A stretch of 23,472 bases of DNA from Bacillota bacterium (GTDB lineage: Bacteria; Bacillota; Negativicutes; Sporomusales; Sporomusaceae): positions 1-23,472 of the forward strand of contig JAEWGR010000010.1 of the NCBI GenBank assembly GCA_023388195.1, in the 5' to 3' direction. Below the pieces are notes generated by a model. The model was not told where the DNA came from and ran no database searches. It worked only from the letters and a program-made list of their open reading frames with translations. Below, one piece after another: positions 6,444-13,533 of this stretch. The position numbers and the translations under genes are program-made. Position 1 is the stretch's first letter. The number at the start of each line of letters is the position of its first letter.

Positions 6444-7550
6444 GTGAATATTAAGTCTAAAGTTCTTGAGAATTATGAGGTGTTACATCAACTGCCAGAA
6501 CTAGGTTTCACCGAACAGCAGACAGCTGCATTTTTGGCGGCGGGTTTGCGTCAGGCCGGTTATCAGGTAACCGATCAAGTCGGCGGGACAGGCGTAATTG
6601 GTTGGTTGAGCGGCCACCAGGCCGGGCCGGTAGTGGCAGTCAGAGCGGATATGGATGCTTTGGCGCATTGGGTAGATGGGCGGGAAACAGCGATTCATTC
6701 CTGCGGGCATGATGCTAACTCATCTATGGTGCTGACTATGGCTCAGGCCATCGCGGCCAGGGGCCTCCGCAAAGGTGTGTTAAAAATAATCTTTCAACCT
6801 GCGGAAGAAACCTTACAAGGCGCTAAAAGGATGATTGAGGCCGGCGTTGTCGATGATGTGGATATGCTTATAGGTATTCACTTGCGGCCTATCGAGGAAG
6901 CTCAGCTTGGCCAGGCGGCTCCGGCTCTTTATCACGGGGCGAGTGCTATTATGGAAGCGGAAATTAAGGGCGTTTCTGCTCATGGTGCGAGGCCTCATCT
7001 GGGGGTCAATGTGATTGATGCGGCGGCGGCAGTGGTGCATGCCGTTAATGCGATTCATGTTAATCCAGTAGTACCGGCAACGGTCAAAGTAACAAAACTG
7101 CATGCCGGGGGGCCGGCACTTAACGCGATTCCGGACCGGGCAGAGCTGGCGCTGGATCTTCGGGCCCAGCAAAACCAGGTAATGGAGGAGTTGATCGCTA
7201 AGACCGGGGGCGTCGTGGTTGCTGCGTCAGCTGCGCTTGGGGCAACGGCAGCGATCCGGATCAAGGGTTTAGTGCCGGCTGCAGAATATGACACTGCGCT
7301 CATTCAGGCAGCTGGCGAAGCAATCACCGAAATCCTGGGCCCGGAAGGATTAATTGCCAATATTTATACCCCAGGGGGCGAAGATTTTCATTTTTACAAG
7401 CAAGCAAAACCTATGCTCAGAACCTGTTATATCGGGCTAGGCGGCGATGTAATACCAGGTCTCCACCATCCAGCGATGCGCTTTAACACCGAGGCTCTTG
7501 GCCATGGCACAAACATTCTTCTGCAGTTAGTTAATAGGATATTGATGTAA
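6444..7550 (+). CDS. M20 family amidohydrolase, probable N-acyl-L-amino acid deacylase
   Basis: A 368-residue zinc amidohydrolase of the M20/ama-hipO group. Metal-site motifs appear in order: R-A-D-M-D-A-L, H-S-C-G-H-D (Cys and His ligands), P-A-E-E-T, I-G-I-H-L-R-P and, near the end, P-G-G-E-D-F-H. The dimerisation domain occupies the middle (roughly 170-280). It starts at a GTG with GGCGGAGG 10 bases upstream. In the D-to-L pathway this enzyme removes the N-succinyl group only from the L-isomer, which makes the conversion irreversible. It follows the racemase after 72 bases with no visible terminator, so the three genes are likely one operon. The exact acyl group and side-chain preference cannot be read from sequence. 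Confidence 0.86.
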   Translation: MNIKSKVLENYEVLHQLPELGFTEQQTAAFLAAGLRQAGYQVTDQVGGTGVIGWLSGHQAGPVVAVRADMDALAHWVDGRETAIHSCGHDANSSMVLTMAQAIAARGLRKGVLKIIFQPAEETLQGAKRMIEAGVVDDVDMLIGIHLRPIEEAQLGQAAPALYHGASAIMEAEIKGVSAHGARPHLGVNVIDAAAAVVHAVNAIHVNPVVPATVKVTKLHAGGPALNAIPDRAELALDLRAQQNQVMEELIAKTGGVVVAASAALGATAAIRIKGLVPAAEYDTALIQAAGEAITEILGPEGLIANIYTPGGEDFHFYKQAKPMLRTCYIGLGGDVIPGLHHPAMRFNTEALGHGTNILLQLVNRILM

Positions 7551-7948
7551 CGGCAGCATTGGGTACTCAGTGGCAGGTTAACAGATAAGGCGTTATTCAG
7601 GGAAAATATTGTCAGGCATCAAGTTTCCGCCCGAATTAATTGTTTTCTGATGTAAAGATTTTTACAGAGTTTTATTTCTCTCTAGGCTAAAATATTAGTA
7701 GGTATGGTCAGGTAGGCAGTTGCCGATGGGTCCGAAACCAGAATGGAATTGCAACTGGGAGACAATAGAAGTAGCCTGCCTGAGTAAAAAGGCAGGCTAC
7801 TCATTTAATGCATCTTCGTGTTTATTTCCTCGTAATTACAGATAATATTTGCGGCTGAGTGTTCTACCACATATATACAGAACAGATAATTTAGGGTGGG
7901 TCGCTGTGATGCGAAAAATATAGTAAATAGTAGAGGGTCGAACGAGGT
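7551..7948 (+). promoter_or_regulatory. 398-base gene-free region with a structured RNA leader
   Basis: The region before the Crp/Fnr gene holds a foldable element at 7708-7801. A long-range helix TCAGGTAGGC (7708-7717) with GCCTGCCTGA (7774-7783) continues into AGTTGC/GCAACT (7718-7723 with 7751-7756). The 3' arm of that helix can instead form a 12-bp hairpin (7770-7781 with 7790-7801). These alternatives exclude each other, as in a riboswitch. No T-run follows the hairpin, and the consensus fits no riboswitch class I know. It could also be only the 3' end of the upstream operon. The remaining 150 bases before the Crp/Fnr start show nothing clear. Confidence 0.45.
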
Positions 7949-8620
7949 ATGACTAATAAAGGCTGTTTATGTTTACGTGATAATACGTTGTTTTTCGGGT
8001 TAAGTATGGATTTCTTCAAGCATATCTGCTGGGCTGCCAATAAACAACAAATGCGAAAAGGACAAATTTTGTTTCAGCAGGGAGAAACGGCAGATAGCAT
8101 TTATGTTGTCAAAGAGGGGCGCTTTAAGCTACTGCGAATGACGGCAGAGGGAAATGAGACAATTCTACAGATTGTGGGTCCTGGTGAAATGCTGGGAGAA
8201 ACTGCATTATTTCGCCGGGATGCTGTTCAAGTGGCAACTGCAATCTCGCTGGAAGAGGCTAAAGTTTGCAGTATTAACAGAGCTACATTCGAGAACGTAG
8301 TCAAAAAAGAACCTGATTTGGCATTAGAGATCATTAGAAATCTGAATGATCGCCTTTATCATGTTTGGGAGCAAATGTCTGAAGAAAACAGACAATCAAC
8401 CCAGGAGAAAATACTGGGGTTGATGATCCGCCTGGCCCGCGAGCATGGTGAGCTTTGTGCCGCCGGGACACGTATTACTATTTATTTAACTCAACAAGAG
8501 ATTGCTGCGCTGGTGGGAGCCTCCAGGGTAATGGTTTCCCAGTCCATCAAGGAGCTAACGGCCAAAAACTATCTCGGCCGTGAACAGAGATACTATATTC
8601 TAAAAAATAGATGTTTTTGA
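7949..8620 (+). CDS. Crp/Fnr family transcription regulator
   Basis: A 223-residue regulator. Residues about 35-125 form a cyclic-nucleotide-type beta-barrel (G-Q-I-L-F-Q-Q-G-E-T-A-D-S-I-Y-V-V-K-E-G and the G-E-M-L-G-E-T-A-L-F turn), followed by the long dimer helix and a winged helix-turn-helix near 175-205 (LTQQEIAALVGASRVMVSQS). The N-terminus has two cysteines, C6 and C8, but not the four-cysteine pattern of Fnr, so an oxygen-sensing iron-sulfur cluster is not supported. The signal is unknown. It stands alone, with a small flavin-type protein gene 90 bases downstream that it may control. A weak AGAGGG site lies 11 bases before the ATG. Confidence 0.88.
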   Translation: MTNKGCLCLRDNTLFFGLSMDFFKHICWAANKQQMRKGQILFQQGETADSIYVVKEGRFKLLRMTAEGNETILQIVGPGEMLGETALFRRDAVQVATAISLEEAKVCSINRATFENVVKKEPDLALEIIRNLNDRLYHVWEQMSEENRQSTQEKILGLMIRLAREHGELCAAGTRITIYLTQQEIAALVGASRVMVSQSIKELTAKNYLGREQRYYILKNRCF

Positions 8621-8710
8621 CAATCAATGTTAAATAGTTAATAGCATGTCCTCCATATTATCGCGTATTCTTGTATTAGTTACTGGATAGCAAATACAAG
8701 GAGTGATAAT

Positions 8711-9031
8711 GTGAATACTGAATTGAAAGCCACACTTACCCCTGCGGTGAAGGAAGTAATTTTAGCATCGCCTTTTATTGCTTTGTTGTCTGTCTCCAAC
8801 CAGGGTGACCCGCATTTGATCGTAGTGGGCAAAGTAAAACAGATAACAGAGGAAGGCCAATTGATCTTTGGTATTTATAAGATGGAAAAGACACAGGTGA
8901 ATGTACTGGAAACCGGCTGCTTACAGGCGGTTGCGGTTTCAGGGAAGCAGGGTTACCGATTTACCGGTAAGGCCATAGTTGAAAACGGGGAACTTATATT
9001 CTCAATACAGACAATTACGGCATTACTGTAA
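8711..9031 (+). CDS. Small FMN-binding split-barrel (PNPOx-like) protein
   Basis: A 106-residue protein resembling the pyridoxamine 5'-phosphate oxidase-like split barrel. An N-terminal helix (residues 1-20) is followed by beta strands with the family turn S-V-S-N-Q-G-D-P-H-L-I-V-V-G (27-40), a strand-rich middle, and Y-R-F-T-G-K-A-I near 83-89. Such proteins bind FMN or another flavin/haem cofactor; the reaction is unknown. It starts at a GTG with AAGGAGTG at 8699-8706. It is shorter than most family members, which often reach 130-150 residues. It follows the Crp/Fnr gene on the same strand. Confidence 0.65.
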   Translation: MNTELKATLTPAVKEVILASPFIALLSVSNQGDPHLIVVGKVKQITEEGQLIFGIYKMEKTQVNVLETGCLQAVAVSGKQGYRFTGKAIVENGELIFSIQTITALL

Positions 9032-9121
9032 AGGGGATATGTAAGATCGGGTTAGATATGGGATGGAGTCGCTGATATAATCGGCAGGACTAAACTTTAT
9101 GAAGCCTGTATAATTTGTGTA

Positions 9122-9150
9122 TTGAATGTTTTGAGGGTACAGAGTATAAT
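9122..9150 (+). promoter_or_regulatory. Sigma-A-type promoter for metA
   Basis: -35 TTGAAT (9122-9127), 17-bp spacer, consensus -10 TATAAT (9145-9150). The predicted start near 9157 leaves about 170 nt of leader before metA. Confidence 0.72.
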
Positions 9151-9216
9151 GTTTATAATAATTTGATATTTTTGTTTGTTAATCCAAAGCGGCAAAAATA
9201 TATAAACATGATCTTT

Positions 9217-9256
9217 AAGAGGCTTTATTTGTCAATTTAGGCAAATAGGGCCTTTT
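9217..9256 (+). terminator. Attenuator-like hairpin in the metA leader
   Basis: A continuous 15-bp stem with a few G-U pairs (9217-9231 with 9242-9256) and a 10-nt loop, ending in TTTT. It lies between the promoter and metA, so it would stop metA transcription unless bypassed. I find no SAM-I or T-box consensus before it, and the preceding leader is only about 60 nt. Confidence 0.6.
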
Positions 9257-9330
9257 GGATATCCATATCTGAACTGATAATAAAACCTATGTACTGCCAG
9301 CAAAGACTTAAGCACAAAGGAGCGGGGAAT

Positions 9331-10287
9331 ATGCCTATTAAGATTCCTAATAATTTACCGGCTGTCAATATCCTCGAAAAGGAAAATATCTTTACAATGG
9401 ATGAGGATCGGGCCTATGCACAAGACATACGTCCGCTTCGGATTTTATTATTAAATCTGATGCCTACCAAAATAGTGACTGAGACGCAATTGTTACGGCT
9501 GTTGGGTAATTCTCCGCTTCAGGTGGAATTTGACTTCATATATACCGCTACCTATGAACCCAAAAATACCTCACAGGAACATTTGGTCAAATTCTATGAA
9601 ACCTTCAATGATGTAAAAACGCGTAAATATGACGGCATGATTATTACCGGAGCCCCAGTGGAACAGATTCCTTTTGAAGAAGTGGTGTATTGGGATGAAC
9701 TCTGTGAGATTATGGACTGGAGCAGGCGTAATGTTTATTCAACATTTCATATCTGCTGGGGTGCCCAAGCCGCTTTATACCATCATTATGGCATACCTAA
9801 ATATGATCTGGCCAAAAAAATGTTTGGTGTTTTTCCGCATTCTGTAAATATTAAAGAGAAAATGCTGTTTCGTGGTTTTGATGATGTTTTCTATGCGCCG
9901 CATTCCCGGCATACAGAGGTAAGGCGGGAGGACATTAAGAAAGTACCGCAATTATGCATATTGTCTGAATCAGAGGAAGCCGGCATTTATGCGATCATTG
10001 ACAAAAAACACCGGCATTTGTTTATCACCGGTCACTCCGAGTATGATCCGCTGACCCTTAAAGCAGAATATGACCGGGATGTTGCGCAAGGGCTGCCGAT
10101 CAATATACCTGATAATTATTATCCTAATGATGATCCGCAGCAAACACCGGTAGTACGTTGGCGCAGTGCAGCTAATTTGCTGTTTTCAAACTGGCTGAAT
10201 TATTACGTATATCAGGGTACGCCCTTTGACTTGGACAGATTGAATGACTCGGGAGATTTAAGCGGTCTCCATGGGGATGGCATCTAG
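9331..10287 (+). CDS. metA: Homoserine O-acyltransferase MetA (probably acetyl-CoA type)
   Basis: A 318-residue enzyme that acylates the hydroxyl of homoserine in methionine synthesis. The start at 9331 (MPIKIPNNLP) follows AAGGAG by 8 bases; an upstream in-frame ATG at 9289 lacks a ribosome site. The active site is complete: Cys142 in F-H-I-C-W-G-A-Q, His235 and Glu237 in T-G-H-S-E-Y-D. Residue 111 is Glu (G-A-P-V-E-Q). Published work on Bacillus cereus MetA links Glu111 to acetyl-CoA use, while Gly111 in E. coli gives succinyl-CoA use. The product is therefore probably O-acetylhomoserine, despite the common annotation as succinyltransferase. The leader hairpin suggests transcription attenuation. 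Confidence 0.95.
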   Translation: MPIKIPNNLPAVNILEKENIFTMDEDRAYAQDIRPLRILLLNLMPTKIVTETQLLRLLGNSPLQVEFDFIYTATYEPKNTSQEHLVKFYETFNDVKTRKYDGMIITGAPVEQIPFEEVVYWDELCEIMDWSRRNVYSTFHICWGAQAALYHHYGIPKYDLAKKMFGVFPHSVNIKEKMLFRGFDDVFYAPHSRHTEVRREDIKKVPQLCILSESEEAGIYAIIDKKHRHLFITGHSEYDPLTLKAEYDRDVAQGLPINIPDNYYPNDDPQQTPVVRWRSAANLLFSNWLNYYVYQGTPFDLDRLNDSGDLSGLHGDGI

Positions 10288-10335
10288 GGCAATCCTGCTG
10301 ACTGGTTAAGGTACCTGGGGCCATTATAGTCAGTG

Positions 10336-10584
10336 TTATAGCCGATGATCTTTGGGACTCAAATATTTAAAGATTACCCAGCCATGACTGCCTTTGTGCT
10401 CAACCTCAAGGTATTGTCCATCCGGGGATTTCTGATATACTTTAACTACATCACCTAAACGCAACACACTTACAACAGTGCCTGACGGGGCTGGTTCGGA
10501 AAAAATTTTGACCTGGTCGGCATTAGTTACTGCTGTAAAGACAAATAAAGCGAAAACTGTCAGAATGAATTTTAAATTGCTCAT
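10336..10584 (-). CDS. Secreted SH3-domain (SH3b) small protein
   Basis: An 82-residue protein starting at 10584 (MSNLKFILTVF), where GGAGG (minus strand) lies seven bases upstream. Residues 1-22 form a signal peptide ending V-T-N-A-D. The rest is a bacterial SH3 domain: V-K-I-F-S-E-P-A-P-S-G-T-V-V-S-V-L-R-L-G-D, then the G-W-V motif (HGWVIFKYL) at the end. Such domains bind cell-wall peptides or other envelope components. It is convergent with metA and has no operon partner. Role unknown. Confidence 0.78.
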   Translation of the reverse strand: MSNLKFILTVFALFVFTAVTNADQVKIFSEPAPSGTVVSVLRLGDVVKVYQKSPDGQYLEVEHKGSHGWVIFKYLSPKDHRL

Positions 10585-10918
10585 AGTTAACCTCCGTAAT
10601 TTTTTATGATATTGCCCTATGGGGCTCGTTAAGAGCACTATGGCTGCATACCTTTTAGTGTCTTTACAGCCCTGGCTGTAAAGACTTTTTTCATGATCAG
10701 AAAGTATTTCGGTTCCAGACGTCTTCTGCCAGCGTTCTCAAGGAGTGGGCGAATCAAGTTTTCAATACACTGATATAATTTATCTGGCCATATGTAGGGA
10801 TTTAGCAATCCGGTGCGAATACATAAATATAGTTAAGCCGAAATATAATCATACAGCCTGACAGAGTTCAACCCCAAAAAAGATCGCAGGCTAACAACAG
10901 AAGAAAGGCAGGATCCCA
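10585..10918. other. 334-base gene-free region
   Basis: This stretch lies between the divergent SH3 gene and the 10919 gene. It holds the SH3 ribosome site, a strong plus-strand terminator (10660-10691) and a TATAAT at 10774-10779 that lacks a good -35 partner. I see no convincing gene in it. Confidence 0.5.
10660..10691 (+). terminator. Plus-strand intrinsic terminator
   Basis: A perfect 10-bp stem GTCTTTACAG (10660-10669) with CTGTAAAGAC (10676-10685), a 6-nt loop CCCTGG and six T. The only upstream plus-strand gene is metA, whose 3' flank shows no terminator of its own, so metA transcripts may run antisense across the SH3 gene to this point. Confidence 0.8.
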
Positions 10919-11212
10919 ATGATTGATCTGATTGAAGATTATAAGTATTTATTGGCTCTCCATCTGCAAGATATTAGCAAGCGGTACGGAATACTTTATT
11001 ACGATGTTCTTAGGGGCAAAATGCCGGATGAGGTTCAGGGTGTTTATGCCGAGAGCCTGGCCAGGGTATTTGACTATATGAGTGTTCGGCACGGATTGGA
11101 CATGAATGATATTATGGCAGTGCATGAGACCGTAATGGAAACGGCACTCACTGAGTTTATTGCTGTGGCTTTACACAACCCCATGTTAGATAATCCGCAC
11201 ACACTACATTGA
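10919..11212 (+). CDS. Hypothetical helical protein, 97 residues
   Basis: A predicted soluble, mostly helical protein, acidic with many aromatic residues (EDYKYLLALHLQDISKRYGI at 6-25; MSVRHGLDMNDIMAVHETVM near 54-73). There are no cysteines, signal peptide or membrane segments. The start ATG follows AAGGCAGGA. It precedes the transporter gene by 59 bases on the same strand and might share its transcript. Family not recognised. Confidence 0.6.
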   Translation: MIDLIEDYKYLLALHLQDISKRYGILYYDVLRGKMPDEVQGVYAESLARVFDYMSVRHGLDMNDIMAVHETVMETALTEFIAVALHNPMLDNPHTLH

Positions 11213-11271
11213 TTAGCAACAGTGTATTTGATTAATAATAGGAATGTTGCTGATGAAAATAAGGAGGCTAC

Positions 11272-11853
11272 ATGTTGCAGACTAACATGGCATATACAAC
11301 GCGCATTGCAATTCTAGCCAGTGCAGCAGCAATTTTAATGGCGCTAGAACTGCCGGTTATTTTTATGCCTGGTTTCTTAAAGCTTGATTTTAGTGATATA
11401 CCGGCTATAATTGGTGCTTTTGCATTAGGTCCGCTGGCTGGGAGTCTGATTGTATTACTAAAAAATCTGATCCATTTAACCAGTACACAAACAGCCGGCA
11501 TTGGCGAGATGGCAAATTTATTTGTGGGAACAGCTTTAGTAGTACCGGCGGCTATAATTTATAAAGGCAAAAAAAATCGTACTGGAGCAATTCTTGCGCT
11601 GTTAACGGGTACGATTTCAATGACGCTGGCAGCAGCAGCGCTTAATTACTGGGTGTTGATACCGTTGTATCAAATTGCACTGCACTTACCGCCGGAGGCA
11701 ATTGTTAACATGGGCAGGGTTGCAAACCCGCTAATCATTGATATAAAAACATTTATCGTTTTTGCTATAATACCATTTAATTTGTTTAAAGGGATTGTTG
11801 TTTCAATAATTGCAATGCTGGTATATAAAAAGGTTTCTCCTGTCTTGCACTAA
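11272..11853 (+). CDS. ECF transporter S component, RibU-like (riboflavin)
   Basis: A 193-residue membrane protein with about six hydrophobic segments. It is the substrate-binding S component of an energy-coupling-factor vitamin transporter, which works with shared EcfA/EcfA'/EcfT subunits encoded elsewhere. The segment F-L-K-L-D-F-S-D-I-P-A-I-I-G-A-F-A-L-G-P (residues 35-54) is characteristic of the RibU riboflavin group, and the L1 region before it (I-F-M-P-G-F) also fits. A strong AAGGAGG at 11261-11267 sets the start. I see no FMN riboswitch upstream, unusual for ribU, so another vitamin-like substrate remains possible. Confidence 0.82.
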   Translation: MLQTNMAYTTRIAILASAAAILMALELPVIFMPGFLKLDFSDIPAIIGAFALGPLAGSLIVLLKNLIHLTSTQTAGIGEMANLFVGTALVVPAAIIYKGKKNRTGAILALLTGTISMTLAAAALNYWVLIPLYQIALHLPPEAIVNMGRVANPLIIDIKTFIVFAIIPFNLFKGIVVSIIAMLVYKKVSPVLH

Positions 11854-11874
11854 CAGGATTTTAGGAGGTTTATC

Positions 11875-12111
11875 ATGGCTGAATTAAAACCGGAAAAACT
11901 AAAGCCGGGAATTTACCGGCACTTTAAAGGTAAACGGTATCTGGTGATAGGTGAAGCTGCCCATAGCGAAAACCTTGAATCCATGGTGGTTTATCGGGCT
12001 CTCTATGGTGATTTCGGTTTGTGGGTCAGGCCAAAAACAATGTTTTGTGAGTGTCTCGTTATTGATGGGCGGGAAGTTCCCCGGTTTGCACTGGAGTTAA
12101 TAACTGACTGA
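11875..12111 (+). CDS. DUF1653-like small protein
   Basis: A 78-residue soluble protein with the DUF1653 pattern: L-K-P-G-I-Y-R-H-F-K-G-K-R-Y-L-V-I-G-E-A-A-H-S-E (9-32), V-V-Y-R-A-L-Y-G-D-F-G-L-W-V-R-P near 38-53, and F-x-E-C-L-V-I-D-G-R-E-V-P-R-F at the end. Its function is unknown. The start follows TAGGAGG. It sits 21 bases after the RibU-like gene, so the two are probably co-transcribed. Confidence 0.78.
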   Translation: MAELKPEKLKPGIYRHFKGKRYLVIGEAAHSENLESMVVYRALYGDFGLWVRPKTMFCECLVIDGREVPRFALELITD

Positions 12112-12222
12112 CATAACAAAGAAAATCGCCTGCCACGAACGACGGGGGATGCTGTCCGTATTGAGAATAGCTAATTTCGCTAAGATTAGAGAGTGTTAGT
12201 TATAATTGATGGGTAAATAAAA

Positions 12223-12315
12223 GCCGCCAAATTGAAGTGACCCCAAAAGTTAGACATGTGATAGAATGAACATGTTAAACTTTTGGGGTGCAGTTTTTCG
12301 TGGCGGCCTCTTTTT
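12223..12315 (+). mobile_element. IS3-family-like inverted-repeat remnant embedded in a terminator
   Basis: Two inverted copies of an insertion-sequence-type end face each other with only 10 bases between them: ACCCCAAAAGTTAGACATGT (12240-12259) and, inverted, 12270-12289, pairing at 18 of 20 positions. The ACCCCAAAAGTTAGACA type of end is common in IS3-family elements. Outside lie GCCGCCA (12223-12229) and TGGCGGC (12301-12307) followed by CTCTTTTTTT. The whole therefore looks like a MITE-like or solo-end remnant inside a terminator that ends the RibU-like operon. No transposase is present. Confidence 0.6.
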
Positions 12316-12377
12316 TTAATCTACCCGAATTTATAAATAAATTCAGTGGATATAAGAACGACTAGGGCTTTTCTTGC

Positions 12378-12929
12378 TCAGTCTGGTGAAGGGGTTAGTT
12401 TGCCTGTAATCGCCAGTATTTGCCGTACGGCGCTATCAAGGCAGCCCGTATTTTTTACAACATAGTCAGCTGTTTGCCAGTTGTTAAATTCACCGGTACT
12501 ATTGGCGTATTCAAGACGGCGATTGATCAGGCCATTATCATCACCGCGATCCAATAACCGGCTAATGACAGTATCATAGTCGACCATAATAAATATTGAT
12601 GCAACGCGGTTGGCGAGCAGCTTTTTCAACTGGACAAAACCCTGTGTTTCTACCGCTACCGTACTGACAGGATGACGGTTAACTTTGTCTAATACTTCAG
12701 TTTTACTCAGTCCATAGACACTGCCGGAATATTCGACCCGCTCAATAATTTCCGTTTTCTGAAACTCTTCTCTACTCACAAAATAATAATGGGTACCATG
12801 CTGTTCCCCGTCCCGGGGTTTGCGTGTGGTATGGCTGAGCATGGCGGGAATGCCATATTTGAGTAGTTCCTTTTGAATAGTGGTTTTGCCGGCAGCCGGA
12901 GGACCTATAAGCGCATATACTTTATTCAT
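12378..12929 (-). CDS. Guanylate kinase-like protein
   Basis: A 183-residue P-loop kinase of the guanylate kinase fold. The start at 12929 (MNKVYALIGPPAAGKTT) puts the Walker A motif GPPAAGKT at 9-16. Next comes the GMP-binding region S-H-T-T-R-K-P-R-D-G-E-x-x-G-x-x-Y-Y-F-V (residues 32-51), then V-E-Y-S-G-S-V-Y-G, all typical of GMP kinases. A lid arginine set (R-L-L-D-R-G-D) follows. It is shorter and more divergent than a housekeeping Gmk (about 200 residues), and stands alone instead of in the usual rpoZ cluster, so it may be an accessory paralogue. It shares the minus strand with yjfB. Confidence 0.8.
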   Translation of the reverse strand: MNKVYALIGPPAAGKTTIQKELLKYGIPAMLSHTTRKPRDGEQHGTHYYFVSREEFQKTEIIERVEYSGSVYGLSKTEVLDKVNRHPVSTVAVETQGFVQLKKLLANRVASIFIMVDYDTVISRLLDRGDDNGLINRRLEYANSTGEFNNWQTADYVVKNTGCLDSAVRQILAITGKLTPSPD

Positions 12930-13085
12930 AAATCCTGCTCTTTCTATATGATATTTTGCAATACAAGTATAAGTGTTGAAAAAACTATCTTGCCCAAAGT
13001 ACGTAAGGCATGCTGACACAAGACGCCTGGGCCGGTTAGTGCATAGGTATTTTAATTATTATCAGAAAGAACGATCTGGACAATG

Positions 13086-13111
13086 AAAAAAACTCCCGGT
13101 TATCCCAGAAG
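13086..13111 (-). terminator. Terminator of the yjfB-type gene
   Basis: On the minus strand CTTCTGG-GATAA-CCGGGAG forms a 7-bp stem with two or three G-T pairs, followed by seven T (13092 down to 13086). It begins two bases after the stop codon. Confidence 0.65.
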
Positions 13112-13112
13112 T

Positions 13113-13301
13113 TTACGCAGATATATCGATGTAATTGCCTAAATGAGACGGTGAAATACTGGCAGCTGTTGCCGGCAGCAGCTCAAGCAAGCCCTGGTTT
13201 TGCGTGGAAGCAGCTGCCATGACTTTTTTCATTACCAAAATACTGGCTTGATTACTGATACTCGCTTGCGAGACCGCTGAGGAAAGTGCTGCAATATCCA
13301 T
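13113..13301 (-). CDS. YjfB-type small putative motility protein
   Basis: A 62-residue protein resembling the YjfB family (PF14070), small proteins linked with motility genes in Firmicutes; the biochemical role is unknown. The family start M-D-I-A-A-L-S is present, and the rest is helical and rich in Ala, Ser and Gln. I use the ATG at 13301, with GGAGG eight bases upstream, not the ATG at 13316. A strong sigma-A-like promoter lies just upstream. No flagellar genes are nearby. Confidence 0.75.
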   Translation of the reverse strand: MDIAALSSAVSQASISNQASILVMKKVMAAASTQNQGLLELLPATAASISPSHLGNYIDISA

Positions 13302-13330
13302 ATTATTTGCCTCCAATATGATATATGTTA

Positions 13331-13360
13331 ATTATATCCCCGAATAGCAATACAAGTCAA
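13331..13360 (-). promoter_or_regulatory. Sigma-A-type promoter for the yjfB-type gene
   Basis: Minus strand: -35 TTGACT (13355-13360), 18-bp spacer, consensus -10 TATAAT (13331-13336), about 30 bases before the start codon. Confidence 0.7.
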
Positions 13361-13458
13361 TGTATGTAAAATAATTGATGATTGTGTTAGGCTGTGTAGC
13401 TAGACTAGGGAATAATTTTTCGTGATATTGTTGCAATGGAGCAGGAATATTGAAAAAA

Positions 13459-13486
13459 AAAGCTAATATAAGCAAATATTAGCTTT
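13459..13486 (+). terminator. AT-rich hairpin upstream of the kdg operator
   Basis: Perfect 11-bp stem AAAGCTAATAT (13459-13469) with ATATTAGCTTT (13476-13486), loop AAGCAA. It abuts the operator. It could be a weak terminator for upstream transcription or part of the control region; no T-run follows. Confidence 0.45.
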
Positions 13487-13514
13487 GTAAACCGGTTTCC
13501 TAAACCGGTTTACA
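13486..13514 (+). promoter_or_regulatory. Twin palindromic LacI-family operator of the kdg operon
   Basis: Two copies of the self-complementary decamer AAACCGGTTT (13489-13498 and 13502-13511), separated by CCT and flanked by TGT and ACA, make a 29-bp near-perfect palindrome. A central CG in an AAACCGGTTT-type palindrome is typical of LacI-family sites. It lies 20 bases before kdgA and is most likely bound by the LacI-type regulator encoded third in the operon. Confidence 0.8.
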
Positions 13515-13533
13515 CGAAGAAAGGATGAAGTAA

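Noticed and set aside
7700..7801. Moco, SAM, glycine or c-di-GMP riboswitch before the Crp/Fnr gene
   Set aside because: The core sequence does not match the conserved bases of these classes as I know them, so I left it as an unnamed structured leader.
8621..8660. Fnr box between the Crp/Fnr gene and the split-barrel gene
   Set aside because: The TTGACAATCAA stretch resembles half of TTGAT-N4-ATCAA but lacks correct symmetry and spacing.
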